A DNA stretch of 64,000 nt. It comes from Acidovorax sp. MR-S7 (GTDB lineage Bacteria > Pseudomonadota > Gammaproteobacteria > Burkholderiales > Burkholderiaceae_C). Of this stretch, positions 9,494 to 19,144 are shown in pieces. The stretch is from positions 38,177 to 102,176 of the forward strand of contig NZ_DF238892.1 of the NCBI RefSeq assembly GCF_000400995.2, given 5' to 3'. The notes under the pieces were generated by a model. It made no database searches, had not been told where the DNA came from, and saw nothing but the letters and a program-made list of their open reading frames with translations. Both the position numbers and the translations under genes were made by a program. Position 1 is the stretch's first letter, and each line of letters starts with the position of its first letter.

Positions 9494-11416
9494 ATGCTCT
9501 CAGACCTCATGGTTCGCCAGGCCAAAGCCACCGGCAAGACGTACACGCTGGCCGATTCGGACGGCCTCGCCCTCTTCGTTTCCGCCAACGGCACCAAGGC
9601 CTGGCACTTCCGCTTCACCTGGGGCAGCAAGCGCGATCGCATGTCCTTCGGCAGCTACCCGGTGCTCTCCCTGAAGGAGGCGCGAGAGCTTCGCGATGAA
9701 GCCCGCAACCTGCTCGCCAAGGGCGTCAATCCGCACACCGAACGCAAGCGCAAGCGCCACGCCATCGTGCTGGCGGGCGAGCACACGTTCCAGGCGGTCT
9801 ACGACCAGTGGCTGACACATCGCAAGCTGTCGTTGGAGGAAGGACGGCAGACCAGCCTGGAGCAGATCGCCCGCGTCTTCAAGAAGGACGTGTTCCCGGT
9901 GCTGCGTCACCTGACCATCTACGACATCACCCGCGCGCACCTGCTGGACATCATCGGCAAGGTGGAAAAGCGCGGCTCGCTGTCGGTGGCCGAGAAGCTG
10001 CGGACGTGGTTCACGCAACTGTTCACCTATGCCACGGTGGCGATCCCGAACATGCACGACAACCCTTCCAAGGACTTGGAGGTCGTCGCATTGCCGCTGC
10101 CACCGGTCGAACACAACCCGTTCCTGCGCATGCCCGAGCTGCCGATCATGCTGCAGACGCTGCGCAAGTACCGCGGGCGACTGAACACGCAGTTGGGCAT
10201 CCGGCTGCTGATGCTCACTGGCGTGCGCACCGGCGAGCTGCGCTTCGCCACGCCCGACCAGTTCGACCTGGAGCAAGGCCTGTGGATCATCCCGGTGGCC
10301 AGGCTCAAGCAGCGCGCACTGCTCACCAAGAAGAAGCGCAAGCGCCTAGTGGACATCCCGCCCTACATTGTGCCGTTGTCGGTGCAAGCCCAGGAGATCG
10401 TTCGCCACCTGCTGGACCAGTGCAAACCGGCCCAGGTCTACCTGATCCCGGGCGACTGGTGCCTCAAGCATCCCGTCAGCGAGAACACGTTCAACGGCGC
10501 GCTCAAGCGCATGGGCTACGAGGACCAGCTCACGGGGCACGGCATCCGCGCCACGATGTCGACCGCGCTCAACGAACTTGGCTACCCGAAGAAGTGGGTG
10601 GATGCCCAGCTCTCGCACGCCGACCCGGACAAGATCAGCGCGACCTACAACCATGCCGAGTACGTCGAGCAGCGCCGCGTGATGATGCAGGATTGGGCCG
10701 ATCGCCTGGACCTGTTCGAGCAGAACCAGGTCGAGGTCGCCAGCCGCCACCTGACCATCACGCTGCAAGGCTTGCCGACCATCGCCGGCCAGGCGGCCGT
10801 GCAGCCGCCGGTGGTCGATCTCACCGCGCCGCAGTTGATCGTGACCGCGCCGACGCCCGACCTGCCTGAAGCGCCGGCATCGGTGCAGCGGCTGTCGGCC
10901 GTGCGCATGCCCGAGTACGCGCGGCCGCGCCTGTCGGAGGTGCAGCGCGAACGCCTGCAGGTGCTGGAGACCTTCGAGGCACCGCACAACCTCTCGGTGG
11001 CTGACTACGCCAAGCTCGCCGGCAAGTCGCGCCGCTGGATCACCTACGAGATCCAGGCCGGCAACCTGCTGTCGATCCACATGGGCCACCGTGGGCAGCG
11101 GGTGCCGGACTGGCAGCTCGATCCGCTCAAGCGCAGGCTGGTGCAGTCCGTGTTGAAGCAGGTGCCGCGCGGCCTCGACACCTGGGCGATCTACCACGCG
11201 CTGCTGCAGCCCTATGACGCGCTCGGCGGGCGCTCCGCCATCGAGGTGGTCAACCCGAAGAACCTGCATCTGGCTGCGCGGCTGGTCGCGGCGCAGAGCG
11301 TCGCGGCGGATGATCCCGAGGACTCCGACATTCCGATGCAGGTGCGGCGCAGCGTGCAGCGCCTGGTGCAGGACGCTATCACGGCCGATGCCGCCGAAGA
11401 CCTGATGGAGCCTTGA
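9494..11416 (+). CDS. int: P4-family tyrosine integrase of the island
   Basis: 640 aa, close to ICEclc IntB13. N-terminal DUF4102-like arm-binding domain (LADSDGLALFVSANGTKAWHFR), core-binding region, then the catalytic domain with R245 (GVRTGEL), H349/R352 (HGIRATM), H375 and nucleophile Y385 (SATYNHAEY), all intact. About 230 extra C-terminal residues are typical of the ICEclc integrase branch. AGGAG precedes ATG 9494. It catalyses site-specific recombination between the tRNA-Gly attB and attP and should still be active. Confidence 0.96.
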   Translation: MLSDLMVRQAKATGKTYTLADSDGLALFVSANGTKAWHFRFTWGSKRDRMSFGSYPVLSLKEARELRDEARNLLAKGVNPHTERKRKRHAIVLAGEHTFQAVYDQWLTHRKLSLEEGRQTSLEQIARVFKKDVFPVLRHLTIYDITRAHLLDIIGKVEKRGSLSVAEKLRTWFTQLFTYATVAIPNMHDNPSKDLEVVALPLPPVEHNPFLRMPELPIMLQTLRKYRGRLNTQLGIRLLMLTGVRTGELRFATPDQFDLEQGLWIIPVARLKQRALLTKKKRKRLVDIPPYIVPLSVQAQEIVRHLLDQCKPAQVYLIPGDWCLKHPVSENTFNGALKRMGYEDQLTGHGIRATMSTALNELGYPKKWVDAQLSHADPDKISATYNHAEYVEQRRVMMQDWADRLDLFEQNQVEVASRHLTITLQGLPTIAGQAAVQPPVVDLTAPQLIVTAPTPDLPEAPASVQRLSAVRMPEYARPRLSEVQRERLQVLETFEAPHNLSVADYAKLAGKSRRWITYEIQAGNLLSIHMGHRGQRVPDWQLDPLKRRLVQSVLKQVPRGLDTWAIYHALLQPYDALGGRSAIEVVNPKNLHLAARLVAAQSVAADDPEDSDIPMQVRRSVQRLVQDAITADAAEDLMEP

Positions 11417-11428
11417 CGCGGCTGGCGT

Positions 11429-12727
11429 TCAGGTCACGGAGCGGACGCGGCGCGCGAACCGCTCCTGGGGTTCGGTCAAGGCCTCGCACGTGTGCAGCAG
11501 GTAGGCCATCACGATCGGCGGTGCACTGGCCAGCGGTCGCACCGCGATGCCGCGGCACTGGTATCCCGCCAGCCGCGCGGCGGGCGCGATGGCGATGCCG
11601 TACCCCGCGGCGACCAGCGTCATCGCCATGTCGAAGGTGCTCACGACCTGCTCGTGTGGCGCGTCGCCGATCAGCCGATGCACCAGGGCCTGCCATGGCT
11701 CGTCCGCGGTCGATTGCGCACAGATGAGGGGCTGCTTCTTCAGTTCATGGCATGGCACTTCGCGATGGACCAGCAGGTGCGAACGCTTGCCGTCGATGCC
11801 CTGGGACAGCAAGTGCGCCCGCAGCTTGTCCGAGACCGTCTTGCTCACCAGCCACAAACCATCCTCGGTGAGCCAGCCATCGGAGGCTTCGGGTTGGTTC
11901 AGCTTCAGCTCCTCCTTGAGCAGGTAACGCAGACCGTCCAGCAGCTTGCGTTGCAGTGCGTGCTTGGGCGCGGCCATGGCGCGTGTGGGATCGCCGCCCA
12001 GTTCCTGGGCCACGGAAGCTCGGTCGGCCTGCACCACCAGTTCGCCCAGCACCCCAGCGTGCTCATACTGCCCGGCCAGAACGTAGAGCAGTGGCGACCA
12101 CAGCGACGGATAGCCGCTGAGCCAGTCCAGGACTTCGCGGTCAAGCAGTTGCCGGTAGAGCAAGCCCGTCGCGGCGCTGTGGAGCCGGTACTCGCGATCG
12201 TCACGGTAGCGGAAGCGGTATGGCTGATGCAGTGGTCCGTGCCACGGGTGCCAAGTGCTGCCGTCGGCGTGTTCGACGTGCAGATCGACGGCGATCTTGC
12301 CTATGTCGTGCAGCAGTGCGGCGTAGGCGACGGCAGCAGTCCAGGCCTCGGCTTGCGCGGCCTGATCCTCGGGACTAGCGCCGATAGGCAGCAGATGAGA
12401 CTGCCGCAGCTTCAGGCTGTAGGCGACGATTTCCAGGCCGTGGTCAAGCATGCCGCCTGGGTAAGCGTGGTGATGCGCCTCGGATGCAGGGAAAGCCTGA
12501 ACCAACTCGGCATAACGTTCCAGCGGCGCGCGGTACAGCGCGGCGAACTGCTTGCGCGAGAGCGAGGTGCGCTGCCAGATGTGTTCCAGCAGCTTCTGCC
12601 GGCGCGGTGTCGCCAGCAGCGATGCGGCCGATTCCGGTTGCAGCAGCCCTTTTGGGAGATCGGTGACGGGTGCTGGCGACGGAGCGGCAGCGCCCGAGGT
12701 CCGTTTTCGCTGGAACAGAGAGAGCAT
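11429..12727 (-). pseudogene. traI: Truncated MobH relaxase TraI fused in frame to a LysR C-terminus
   Basis: 432-aa open frame from ATG 12725-12727. Residues 1-about 313 are the N-terminus of an ICE relaxase of the TraI_2/MobH class: HHHAYPGGMLDHGLE and LLHDIGKI are its HD-type metal ligands, and family members are about 600 aa or more. At about nt 11790 (after QGIDG) the protein switches to a LysR effector-domain end (HLLVHREV, MAMTLVAAGYGIAIAP, ERFARRVRSV). The relaxase C-terminal half is missing, so origin nicking and conjugation by this copy are doubtful. The matching LysR N-terminus lies at 17764-17935. Confidence 0.85.
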
Positions 12728-13035
12728 GTGGGTGTCCTGATGGCGGGCCAAGCGGGAGGCCTTTTCGCCTTTTCGGGTAGGGCCTTTCCCCTTGCACCCC
12801 ATTCCCTTGCCATTTCGGCCCTTTGGCCTTTAGAAGCCTTTGGATATAGAGAGGTGAGCATTGGTCGTCCACCGTCAATGCGGGTGTAGCGGGGCCGGAT
12901 TGATGCGGGAAGGCTGGCTGTTCCCGCCCTACGATGAGGTTCATTGTTGGATGCTGGAGAACCTCGGTGAGACCTCTCATTGACGCGGTAAGGATAATTC
13001 CTTACAATGCAGGCATTGCGATCAGGAGAGCCACC
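12728..13035. other. Intergenic region between traI' and prlF
   Basis: 308 bp of divergent control region. The right end holds the prlF promoter-operator (12980-13008). The left part holds the relaxase ribosome-binding site. I saw no additional gene. An oriT might lie near the relaxase gene but no recognisable nick-site motif could be identified by eye. Confidence 0.5.
12980..13008 (+). promoter_or_regulatory. prlF-yhaV promoter with overlapping operator
   Basis: TTGACG (12980-12985), 17-bp spacer, TACAAT (13003-13008): near-consensus sigma-70. A dyad GTAAGGA-TAAT-TCCTTAC (12988-13005) occupies the spacer and first half of the -10, well placed for autorepression by the AbrB-fold PrlF antitoxin. 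Confidence 0.8.
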
Positions 13036-13353
13036 ATGCCTGCCATTCACGAAGTTGCCACACTGACCTCCAAAGGCCAGATCACGCTGCCCAAGTCCAT
13101 CCGCCAAGCCCTGGGCGTGGACACTGGCGGTAAGGTTGCGTTCGACCTGCGTGGCGGCGAAGTCGTCGTCACCCGCGCCGATGCCGAGCACGAGGACCCT
13201 GCCATTGCCGCGTTCCTGACCCTGCTGGCCCGCGACATTGAAGCGGGCCGGAATGTGCGTGGCCTGCCCGAGGATCTGGCTCGCACAATGCTGGAGCACG
13301 CGGGGCACAAGGTGGACCTGGGTGATGATTTCGATGAGGATGTGGAAATCTGA
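13036..13353 (+). CDS. prlF: Type II antitoxin, PrlF family
   Basis: 105 aa. N-terminal AbrB/SpoVT-like swapped-hairpin segment (ATLTSKGQITLPKSIRQALGV), then an acidic C-terminus (DLGDDFDEDVEI) likely to bind the toxin. AGGAG lies at 13024-13028. The stop overlaps the yhaV start (TGATG). It neutralises YhaV and, by family knowledge, represses its own promoter. Within an island it would favour retention of the element. Confidence 0.92.
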   Translation: MPAIHEVATLTSKGQITLPKSIRQALGVDTGGKVAFDLRGGEVVVTRADAEHEDPAIAAFLTLLARDIEAGRNVRGLPEDLARTMLEHAGHKVDLGDDFDEDVEI

Positions 13354-13811
13354 TGCAACAGCATGGCTGGACACTGCTGTTCCACGACAACCTGATCGAA
13401 CAGATGATGAAGCTGCGCGCGGCCGTGCTGCGCGCCCAAGAGAACGACCCGGAAGGGTTCGGATCGAACGCCAACGTCAAGTTCTTCCGGGCGTTGACCC
13501 AGTTGATACAAGACGTGGTACCGAGTGATCCGGCGCGCGACGAATACCGCCAGGGCAACACCATGGGGCCGGCCTATCGCCACTGGCGGCGGGCCAAGCT
13601 CGGAAGGCGATACCGGCTGTTCTTCCGCTACGACTCGAAGGCGAAGGTCATCGTGTACGCCTGGGTCAACGATGAACAGACCCTGCGGTCTTCGGGGAGC
13701 AAATCGGATCCGTATGCCGTGTTCGAGAAGATGCTCGGGCGCGGGAACCCGCCGGACGAATGGAGCGCATTGGTACAGGCAAGCAAGCAGGATTGGAGCA
13801 AACTGGAGTAG
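13353..13811 (+). CDS. yhaV: Type II toxin, YhaV family ribonuclease
   Basis: 152 aa, normal YhaV length. Characteristic segments are GWTLLFHDNLIEQ, FFRALTQLIQDVVPSDP, YRHWRRAKLGRRYRLFFRYDS and VYAWVNDEQTLRSSGSKSDPY. YhaV is a RelE-fold ribosome-dependent mRNA endonuclease. It overlaps prlF by 1 nt and is followed 27 nt later by the DUF3742 gene in the same direction. Confidence 0.92.
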   Translation: MQQHGWTLLFHDNLIEQMMKLRAAVLRAQENDPEGFGSNANVKFFRALTQLIQDVVPSDPARDEYRQGNTMGPAYRHWRRAKLGRRYRLFFRYDSKAKVIVYAWVNDEQTLRSSGSKSDPYAVFEKMLGRGNPPDEWSALVQASKQDWSKLE

Positions 13812-13838
13812 CGATTTCACATGTAGCAGGTGACGACC

Positions 13839-14213
13839 ATGAACACCACAACCCGCATTAGCACTGCAGAACGTCTCGGTCGCAGCTTTGGCCGTGGATG
13901 GCGCGCCTATGCTCGCTGCGAACGGCGGGCGTCGAGCTGGTTGGTATCCAGGGGCGTGCCGGTAGCTGGTGCCACCGTGCTGTTGTGGGTGGTCAAGCTG
14001 GCCGTGCTCGGTGTACTGCTCTATTCCGCGTTCTGGCTGGCACTGCTGTTGGTTTGTGTCGTGGCTGTGGGATGGGCAGCAAATCAGAGCCATTCAGACG
14101 AAGAGTTCCATTTGCAGTTTCCTACCACCTTGGAAGAACTTCGAGAGACACCGGGTTATGACCCGAATCTCTACAACGACACCTCTCATGAGATGTACAA
14201 GGATGATGACTGA
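13839..14213 (+). CDS. DUF3742 family ICE-conserved protein
   Basis: 124 aa from ATG 13839. A conserved N-terminus (TAERLGRSFGRGWRAY, CERRASSWLVSRGVP) precedes a hydrophobic stretch (about residues 45-75) that should form one or two membrane helices, then an acidic tail. DUF3742 proteins sit convergent to traG in ICEclc/PAGI-2-like elements, exactly as here. The function is unknown. It seems complete although neighbouring transfer genes are truncated. Confidence 0.85.
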   Translation: MNTTTRISTAERLGRSFGRGWRAYARCERRASSWLVSRGVPVAGATVLLWVVKLAVLGVLLYSAFWLALLLVCVVAVGWAANQSHSDEEFHLQFPTTLEELRETPGYDPNLYNDTSHEMYKDDD

Positions 14214-14232
14214 CACTCGGCTTGAGCGTGCG

Positions 14233-15270
14233 TCACTTCAATTTCCTTGAGATCGCGCCAGCTCCCTTTCCGCCGGCGCTCCCTGCGTCCCTCGTGCCGG
14301 CTGAGAAGCTGTTTGCAATCGTCCCGGCGCGGATTCCGGCCCAGGTCAGTGCACCGATCCAAAAGGTGGGCAGCACGATGAACATTGTCCCCATAACGAA
14401 GTTCAACAACAGATCGCCGAAGGCGTTGTTCAGCCCCACCAACGGGTCGAAGTTGGCGTGTGGCCGGTTCCAGCCGAAGCCCCAGCCATAGAGCGCATCG
14501 AGGATGGTGCTGTCGATCCAGCGCGCGAGTTGGAACCAGAAATCGACGAAGAACAGCGCGAACTGCACGACGCTCACGGTAACGACGGTCTTCAGGTCGT
14601 AGGTGCCCACGACCAGCACCAGCGGGATGCAGATGACCAGCGCCATCTTGAGCAAGGCGAGCACCATAGGCAGCGCCTGGCGCACCACGTCCATGGCGGG
14701 AAACGCGGCAATCGCGCCGACAGCCATGCCGACGTCGCCCGTGGCCCGTGTCACGATGTTCGGTAGGGTCTTGTCGATCTGGCCGCCGTAGTCCGTATAG
14801 ACGGTGCCCTGGTTCAATTTCTGCTGCCGTGGCGAGGCGATGGTGCGGATTACTGAGTCGTCCACATCGGCTCGGCTCAGGAATCCGGCCCAGCCCGCCA
14901 AGCGATTCAGCAGGCTTGGGTCTACCTGCCCCAGCAGGCGTGCACGCAGGCCATTGCTGCCATCGGCCCACCACTGCCTGCAGGACGGATAGCCGCCACC
15001 GCTGGCCACCTGTGCAAGCCCCGCGTCGCGGGTGCTGTCGTAGGGCCAGTCGTCGCGTGGTGTGCTGGAGCGGTAGCTGTCGTAGTAGCCCCCGGTGTTG
15101 CCTTCGTCGGCACCCTCCGCACGGGCCTTCAGCCATTCCTGCACGATGATGGCAATGAAAGGCAGCGCGAAGACACCGCTCGCCACCAGTACTGCCCAGA
15201 TGCCGTTATGGACGATCCAGGACACCAGCGTCAGGTAGTACTCCAGGTAGTCGGTCGTGAAAAGCGTCAT
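14233..15270 (-). CDS. traG: Conjugal transfer protein TraG, N-terminal-domain type, internally shortened
   Basis: 345 aa from ATG 15268-15270. It begins MTLFTTDYLEYYLTLVSWIV with a membrane helix, then KARAEGADEGN runs straight into GGYYDSYRSSTPRDDWPYDS, and the C-terminal half has several hydrophobic helices (ALPMVLALLKMALVICIPLV). ICE members of this family are about 500 aa. Recalled family architecture has roughly 150 extra residues between these segments, so an in-frame internal deletion is likely (inference). It is an inner-membrane mating-pair component, probably non-functional here. Confidence 0.75.
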   Translation of the reverse strand: MTLFTTDYLEYYLTLVSWIVHNGIWAVLVASGVFALPFIAIIVQEWLKARAEGADEGNTGGYYDSYRSSTPRDDWPYDSTRDAGLAQVASGGGYPSCRQWWADGSNGLRARLLGQVDPSLLNRLAGWAGFLSRADVDDSVIRTIASPRQQKLNQGTVYTDYGGQIDKTLPNIVTRATGDVGMAVGAIAAFPAMDVVRQALPMVLALLKMALVICIPLVLVVGTYDLKTVVTVSVVQFALFFVDFWFQLARWIDSTILDALYGWGFGWNRPHANFDPLVGLNNAFGDLLLNFVMGTMFIVLPTFWIGALTWAGIRAGTIANSFSAGTRDAGSAGGKGAGAISRKLK

Positions 15271-15285
15271 GGCCCCGATCTCCCC

Positions 15286-15750
15286 TCAAGCGGCCTGCAG
15301 CAACAGGCTGGCTTCCAGCGCGAGGATGGCGGCGATGCCGGCGATCTCGCTGCGCAGCAGGCGCCGCCGCTCCTGCCTATCCGCCCCGCGTTGGGCCTCG
15401 CGCGCCAGCAGCCGGCGACGCATCCAGACCCAGCCATAGGCTGTAGCGCCGTACACCCATTCGTAGCCGGTGTCCACCAGCGCATGCGCCGTGCGCCCTG
15501 GCTCCTGCACGACCACGCTGCGCGTGAAGTGGTTGGACAGGTGCCCCAACTCGTACTGCAGCATCTGCTGGGAGTGCTGCCAGCCCTGGTCCTTCCAGAA
15601 CAGGTGCATGCCGATGCACTCCATCAGGATCGAGAACAGCAGCGAGCCGACCAGCACTCCGAGCAGTCGGAACGGCAAGGTGATGGTGCCGACGATCAGG
15701 CCCTGGCGGCGGTTCTGCTCGCGCTGCGCAGTGGAGGCGGCATCGCTCAT
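15286..15750 (-). pseudogene. ICE membrane protein (PFL_4697/TIGR03747-like) N-terminus fused to another ICE protein's C-terminus
   Basis: 154 aa; family members are about 240. Residues 1-about 98 (TLPFRLLGVLVGSLLFSILME, ELGHLSNHFTRSVVVQEPGR, VDTGYEWV) match the start of the TIGR03747 ICE membrane family, which normally follows traD. From about residue 100 (YGWVWMRRRLLAREAQRGAD to the end) the sequence is unlike that family and probably comes from a gene next to traG. A single in-frame deletion joining the two would have removed the T4SS cluster that lies between them in complete ICEs. The start overlaps the traD stop (4 nt). Confidence 0.65.
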
Positions 15751-17765
15751 GGCGCGGCCTCTTCGCTGGCCGTGTCGCCCGTGTCGGTGATGGGTATGGC
15801 GATGGCCGCCTCATCGAGCAGGTCGTCCGGCAAGGCCGCGTCCTGCAAGACCGGGGAGCTGGTGAACTCCCACCACTGCGTGGCCTCGCTGTAGCTCTGG
15901 CGCATGTGCCCGGCCAGTTGCTGCAAGTCCGCCGGCATTACCTCGTCCGGGTCTGGCGCCGGCAACGGCATGCGCACCTTCCAAAGCTGGCCACCTTGCA
16001 ACAGCGCGAAGCACTGGCCTTTGGGCAGGCCGACGACGTGCGACGGCTCGATCATCGGCACGCTGGACATGCTGATGCGGTCTTGGGTGTTCGACGTAAA
16101 GTCCGTCGCGCCGCGAATGTCGGAGCTGTCGGTTGCGCCGCTGACGATGGTGGTCGTATAGACCTCGACCTTCGGCAATTGCCGGGTTAGCAATTCAGCG
16201 GTAGCCGTCTCGCGCACGCGCAGCATGAACAGGTTGTTGAAGTTGCCGATCACCTGACCGGCCTTCGCGCGGTTGCCGATGCGTGCTTCGATGTCCGAGA
16301 GGGTCTGCGTGTACGCGGTGACTTGCAGGCCAGCACCGCCGCCCTTGTTGATCAGCGGGATGAACTCGTCGCCCATCAACTCGTTGAACTCATCGGCATG
16401 GACGTTGATCGGCACGCGCGAGCCAGCCGATGCGCCCGGCAGGCCGTCGTCGATCCCGTGCTTGTAGATGTGGCCGGCGACCGAAACCAGGTCGGAGAAC
16501 ATGGAATTGCCGACCGCTGCGGCGACCTCGGCATCGGATAGCGCATCCAGGCCAACATAGACCACGGCGCGCTTTCGGATGACCTGCATCCAATCAAAGA
16601 TCGGACGCGGGTCGGCCAGGTCGGAGTAGTTCGGGGCCAGAAGCTGGGCGATCTTGCCGCTGGTGAGCTTCTCCAGCAGCGGCAGCAGCGATGCAACGAT
16701 CTTGTCGAAGTAGGTCTTGTCGTAGCGCACAGCCGAGCGCAGGCCGTCGAGCACCGGGTCGTAGTTGCGCGCCTGCGAGAGGTACTGCTCCAGCGCCACC
16801 ACGCGCTTTTCGCGCCCGATCATGTTGCGCGGGATGTTCTTCTCGTTGAGCTTGGCCTCGATCTGGACGATCACCTCCCAGGCCTTGGGCTCGGTCTTGG
16901 CGAAGTAGTGCTGGGCATACTCGATGAACAGCGCGTCGATGTTGATCACATGGCGCTGGATCAGCATGTAGTCCGGGCGCTGCCCCAGTTCCACCAGGGC
17001 GCGGGCGATGATGTTGACGAAGCGCCACGCAAACTCGCGAAATGCCGCGCTGTTTCCTTCGCCGGAAAGCTGGCCCGCAACACGGGTGGCCACTTCGCTG
17101 ATGCGCCCAAAGCGGCCCACAGCGTTGTAGCGCGCGGAAATGTCCGGCCAGCCCAAATAGAAGACATAGAACTCGCCCTCGCGCCCCGCACGCTTGGCCT
17201 CGACGTACACCCGCTTCAAAAGATCGGCATCGCCCTTGGGGTCGATGACGATGACGACCTCGTGCTCGCCGTCGGCGTTCTTGCGTCGAATGTCCTGGGT
17301 CACGAACAACTCGGCCAACCGCGTCTTGCCCACGCGCGTGGTGCCCAGCACCAGCGAATGCCCGACGCGCTCACCCAGCGGCAGACTGACATCCACCTCG
17401 TCGGGTTCGATGCCGTGCAGGCGCGGCAGGCCACCCACAGGCGGCAGTGGGCGCACCGGGTTGAAAGGCACATCCCAGCCCGTGAGCGCAGGCAGCCGGG
17501 ACAGCGGGAACGGCGCGAACTCCAGCCGTTCCTCCAGCCTGCGCGCCAGCCGGTAGGCCGGCGTTGGCTCGACGTAGCGGCGGAACTCCGGTCGGTACGT
17601 CTGCATCAGCCGATGGGTGTGTTTCTGCTCCCACAGAAACCCGCGCCCCACGAACAGACGCTGCTGGCTGACCGGCACGTCCTTGCTGGTCATCACGTAG
17701 CGCGGCAAGCGGCGAATGTTGCGCCGGTAGCGCAGAATGACGCGGGCATCGCGGTAGCGGATGGC
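15747..17765 (-). pseudogene. traD: ICE coupling protein TraD (VirD4-like), 5'-truncated
   Basis: About 670 native residues remain. Native sequence begins at [20 protein letters not shown]; the family's two N-terminal membrane helices (about 55 residues) are missing and are replaced by the lysR 5' fragment in another frame. Walker A is GTTRVGKTRLAEL and the Walker B region is INVHADEFNELMGDE. The first in-frame ATG is at 17691-17693 (MTSKDVPVSQQRLF); translation might start there or at an out-of-context GTG at 17960. Coupling proteins feed relaxosome DNA to the T4SS; without the membrane anchor this one should not work. Confidence 0.85.
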
Positions 17766-17935
17766 AGCCGCACGCCACGCCCGTTGCGGTGGAGCAGCGT
17801 CACGCCCAGGTCCGCCTCCAGCCGGCTGATCCGGCGCGACAGCGGCGACTGTTCGATGTGCAGGCGCTTGGCAGCCCGGCCAAAGTGCAGTTCCTCGGCC
17901 ACTGCGACGAATGCCTCGATATGACGCAAGTTCAT
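17764..17935 (-). pseudogene. LysR-family regulator, 5' fragment
   Basis: From ATG 17935 the reverse strand encodes about 57 residues of a LysR DNA-binding domain ([20 protein letters not shown] to [15 protein letters not shown]). The reading frame then runs into traD sequence out of frame. The orientation matches the LysR C-terminal piece at 11429-11790, and together they cover both ends of one LysR protein with about 115 middle residues missing. Confidence 0.8.
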
Positions 17936-18195
17936 GTTTTCTCCCTATCTGTGGGGCCACTGCCTATGGCCCTGGTCGCAGTTAAGGAGAAGAATGCAGC
18001 CGTTGCAATCACCCCTCGCAGCTCGCGATGCCTACCGGATGCATTGACCAGCAACGTGCCAACTCGATCACGCCTGCTGGGCTGCCGACATCATGGAACA
18101 AGTATGTTGATCAGGCTCAGACGGAATAACTGTGAGCATCAACTCCTCCCGTAGTGCCGTGACTGCTGCACTACAGATGCTTATCCCAAAGTGGC

Positions 18196-19029
18196 TCACG
18201 TCTTTCCGCCAGCCTCATGACCGAGCTTGAGCGCATCAATACGCTGGTTGAGGGTTGGGTAAGAAAACTCGCCGACGCGAACATCGACCAAGCGGCCAGC
18301 CGCGTTAAAGAACAGGGTTGTTGGTAGGCCTTTTTGGCCCATTGAGCGGGCAACTTCGCCCTGCGTGTCAATCAACACATTTCGTAGCGACAGCTTGCTT
18401 CCTGCAAGAAATTGCTGGATCTTGGCCGGTGCCTCCCCTTGATTGAGAAACACGATGTTGATGTCAAGATGCTCGTTCTGAGCGCGCTCGAAGACGGGCA
18501 TTTCGCGCCGGCAAGGTGGGCACCAGGTGGCCCATAGATTGACCACCGTAGGCTTTCCGACGTAGGACTGCAGCGCGATTTGGTCGCCCTTTATGGAGAG
18601 CGTGTTGAAATCCGGCAGGAACTGCCTTTCACGAAACGGCAAGGCCAGGACCACCGTTCCGGCGATCCAAATCGCACTTGCAGCAGTCAAGCCCGACAGC
18701 AGGGGCTTCCTTATTGTCGGGAAACGTAAAACGACCGTCGCGGCATAGAGCCATGCTGCAAGTAGCCCAGCCCAGGGAGACCATCCTCCATCGCGAAAAT
18801 CAAGAACGCTCCATGGCGTGCTGGAGTAGGCTTCATGGTACTGGAGCACAAACCCCAAGCGAGCGCAGATCGCGCTGATGAACAGACCGCGGTAAATTCG
18901 ACTCTCTACTTCGACTCCGGCGTTGCGCCCAAGCCAATTTCCGACCAACAAAGCGATTGTCAGGACGAGCGCAGCGAGGACCAGGCCGGGCGGCAGTGAC
19001 ACTGGTCCGATCTGAACGGAATGAATCAA
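18196..19029 (-). CDS. Membrane-anchored TlpA-like thiol-disulfide reductase
   Basis: 277 aa. The N-terminal about 130 residues hold several hydrophobic helices (IGPVSLPPGLVLAALVLTIA; LLAAWLYAATVVLRF) resembling the Lgt membrane fold. The C-terminal part is a periplasmic thioredoxin domain with WCPPC (C170/C173) and the cis-Pro segment GLPTTLFF. It probably reduces periplasmic disulfides or persulfides. It is the last gene of the BigR-SQR-like run; 115 bp separate it from the DsrE gene. Confidence 0.85.
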   Translation of the reverse strand: MIHSVQIGPVSLPPGLVLAALVLTIALLVGNWLGRNAGVEVESRIYRGLFISAICARLGFVLQYHEAYSSTPWSVLDFRDGGWSPWAGLLAAWLYAATVVLRFPTIRKPLLSGLTAASAIWIAGTVVLALPFRERQFLPDFNTLSIKGDQIALQSYVGKPTVVNLWATWCPPCRREMPVFERAQNEHLDINIVFLNQGEAPAKIQQFLAGSKLSLRNVLIDTQGEVARSMGQKGLPTTLFFNAAGRLVDVRVGEFSYPTLNQRIDALKLGHEAGGKT

Positions 19030-19144
19030 GTTCTAGCTCCCGCCTTGAACGAGCGGGCCGAAACATCCGCTCGCCAGCTTCTGGGCAGGAGGTGGCTCTT
19101 TCATGCCGATGGGCGGCCTTGCATATCGCACGGTTGGTGTGCCC

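Noticed and set aside
9494..11416. Integrase as a phage integrase
   Set aside because: No phage genes nearby; its length, C-terminal extension, tRNA-Gly target and tra remnants point to the ICEclc branch.
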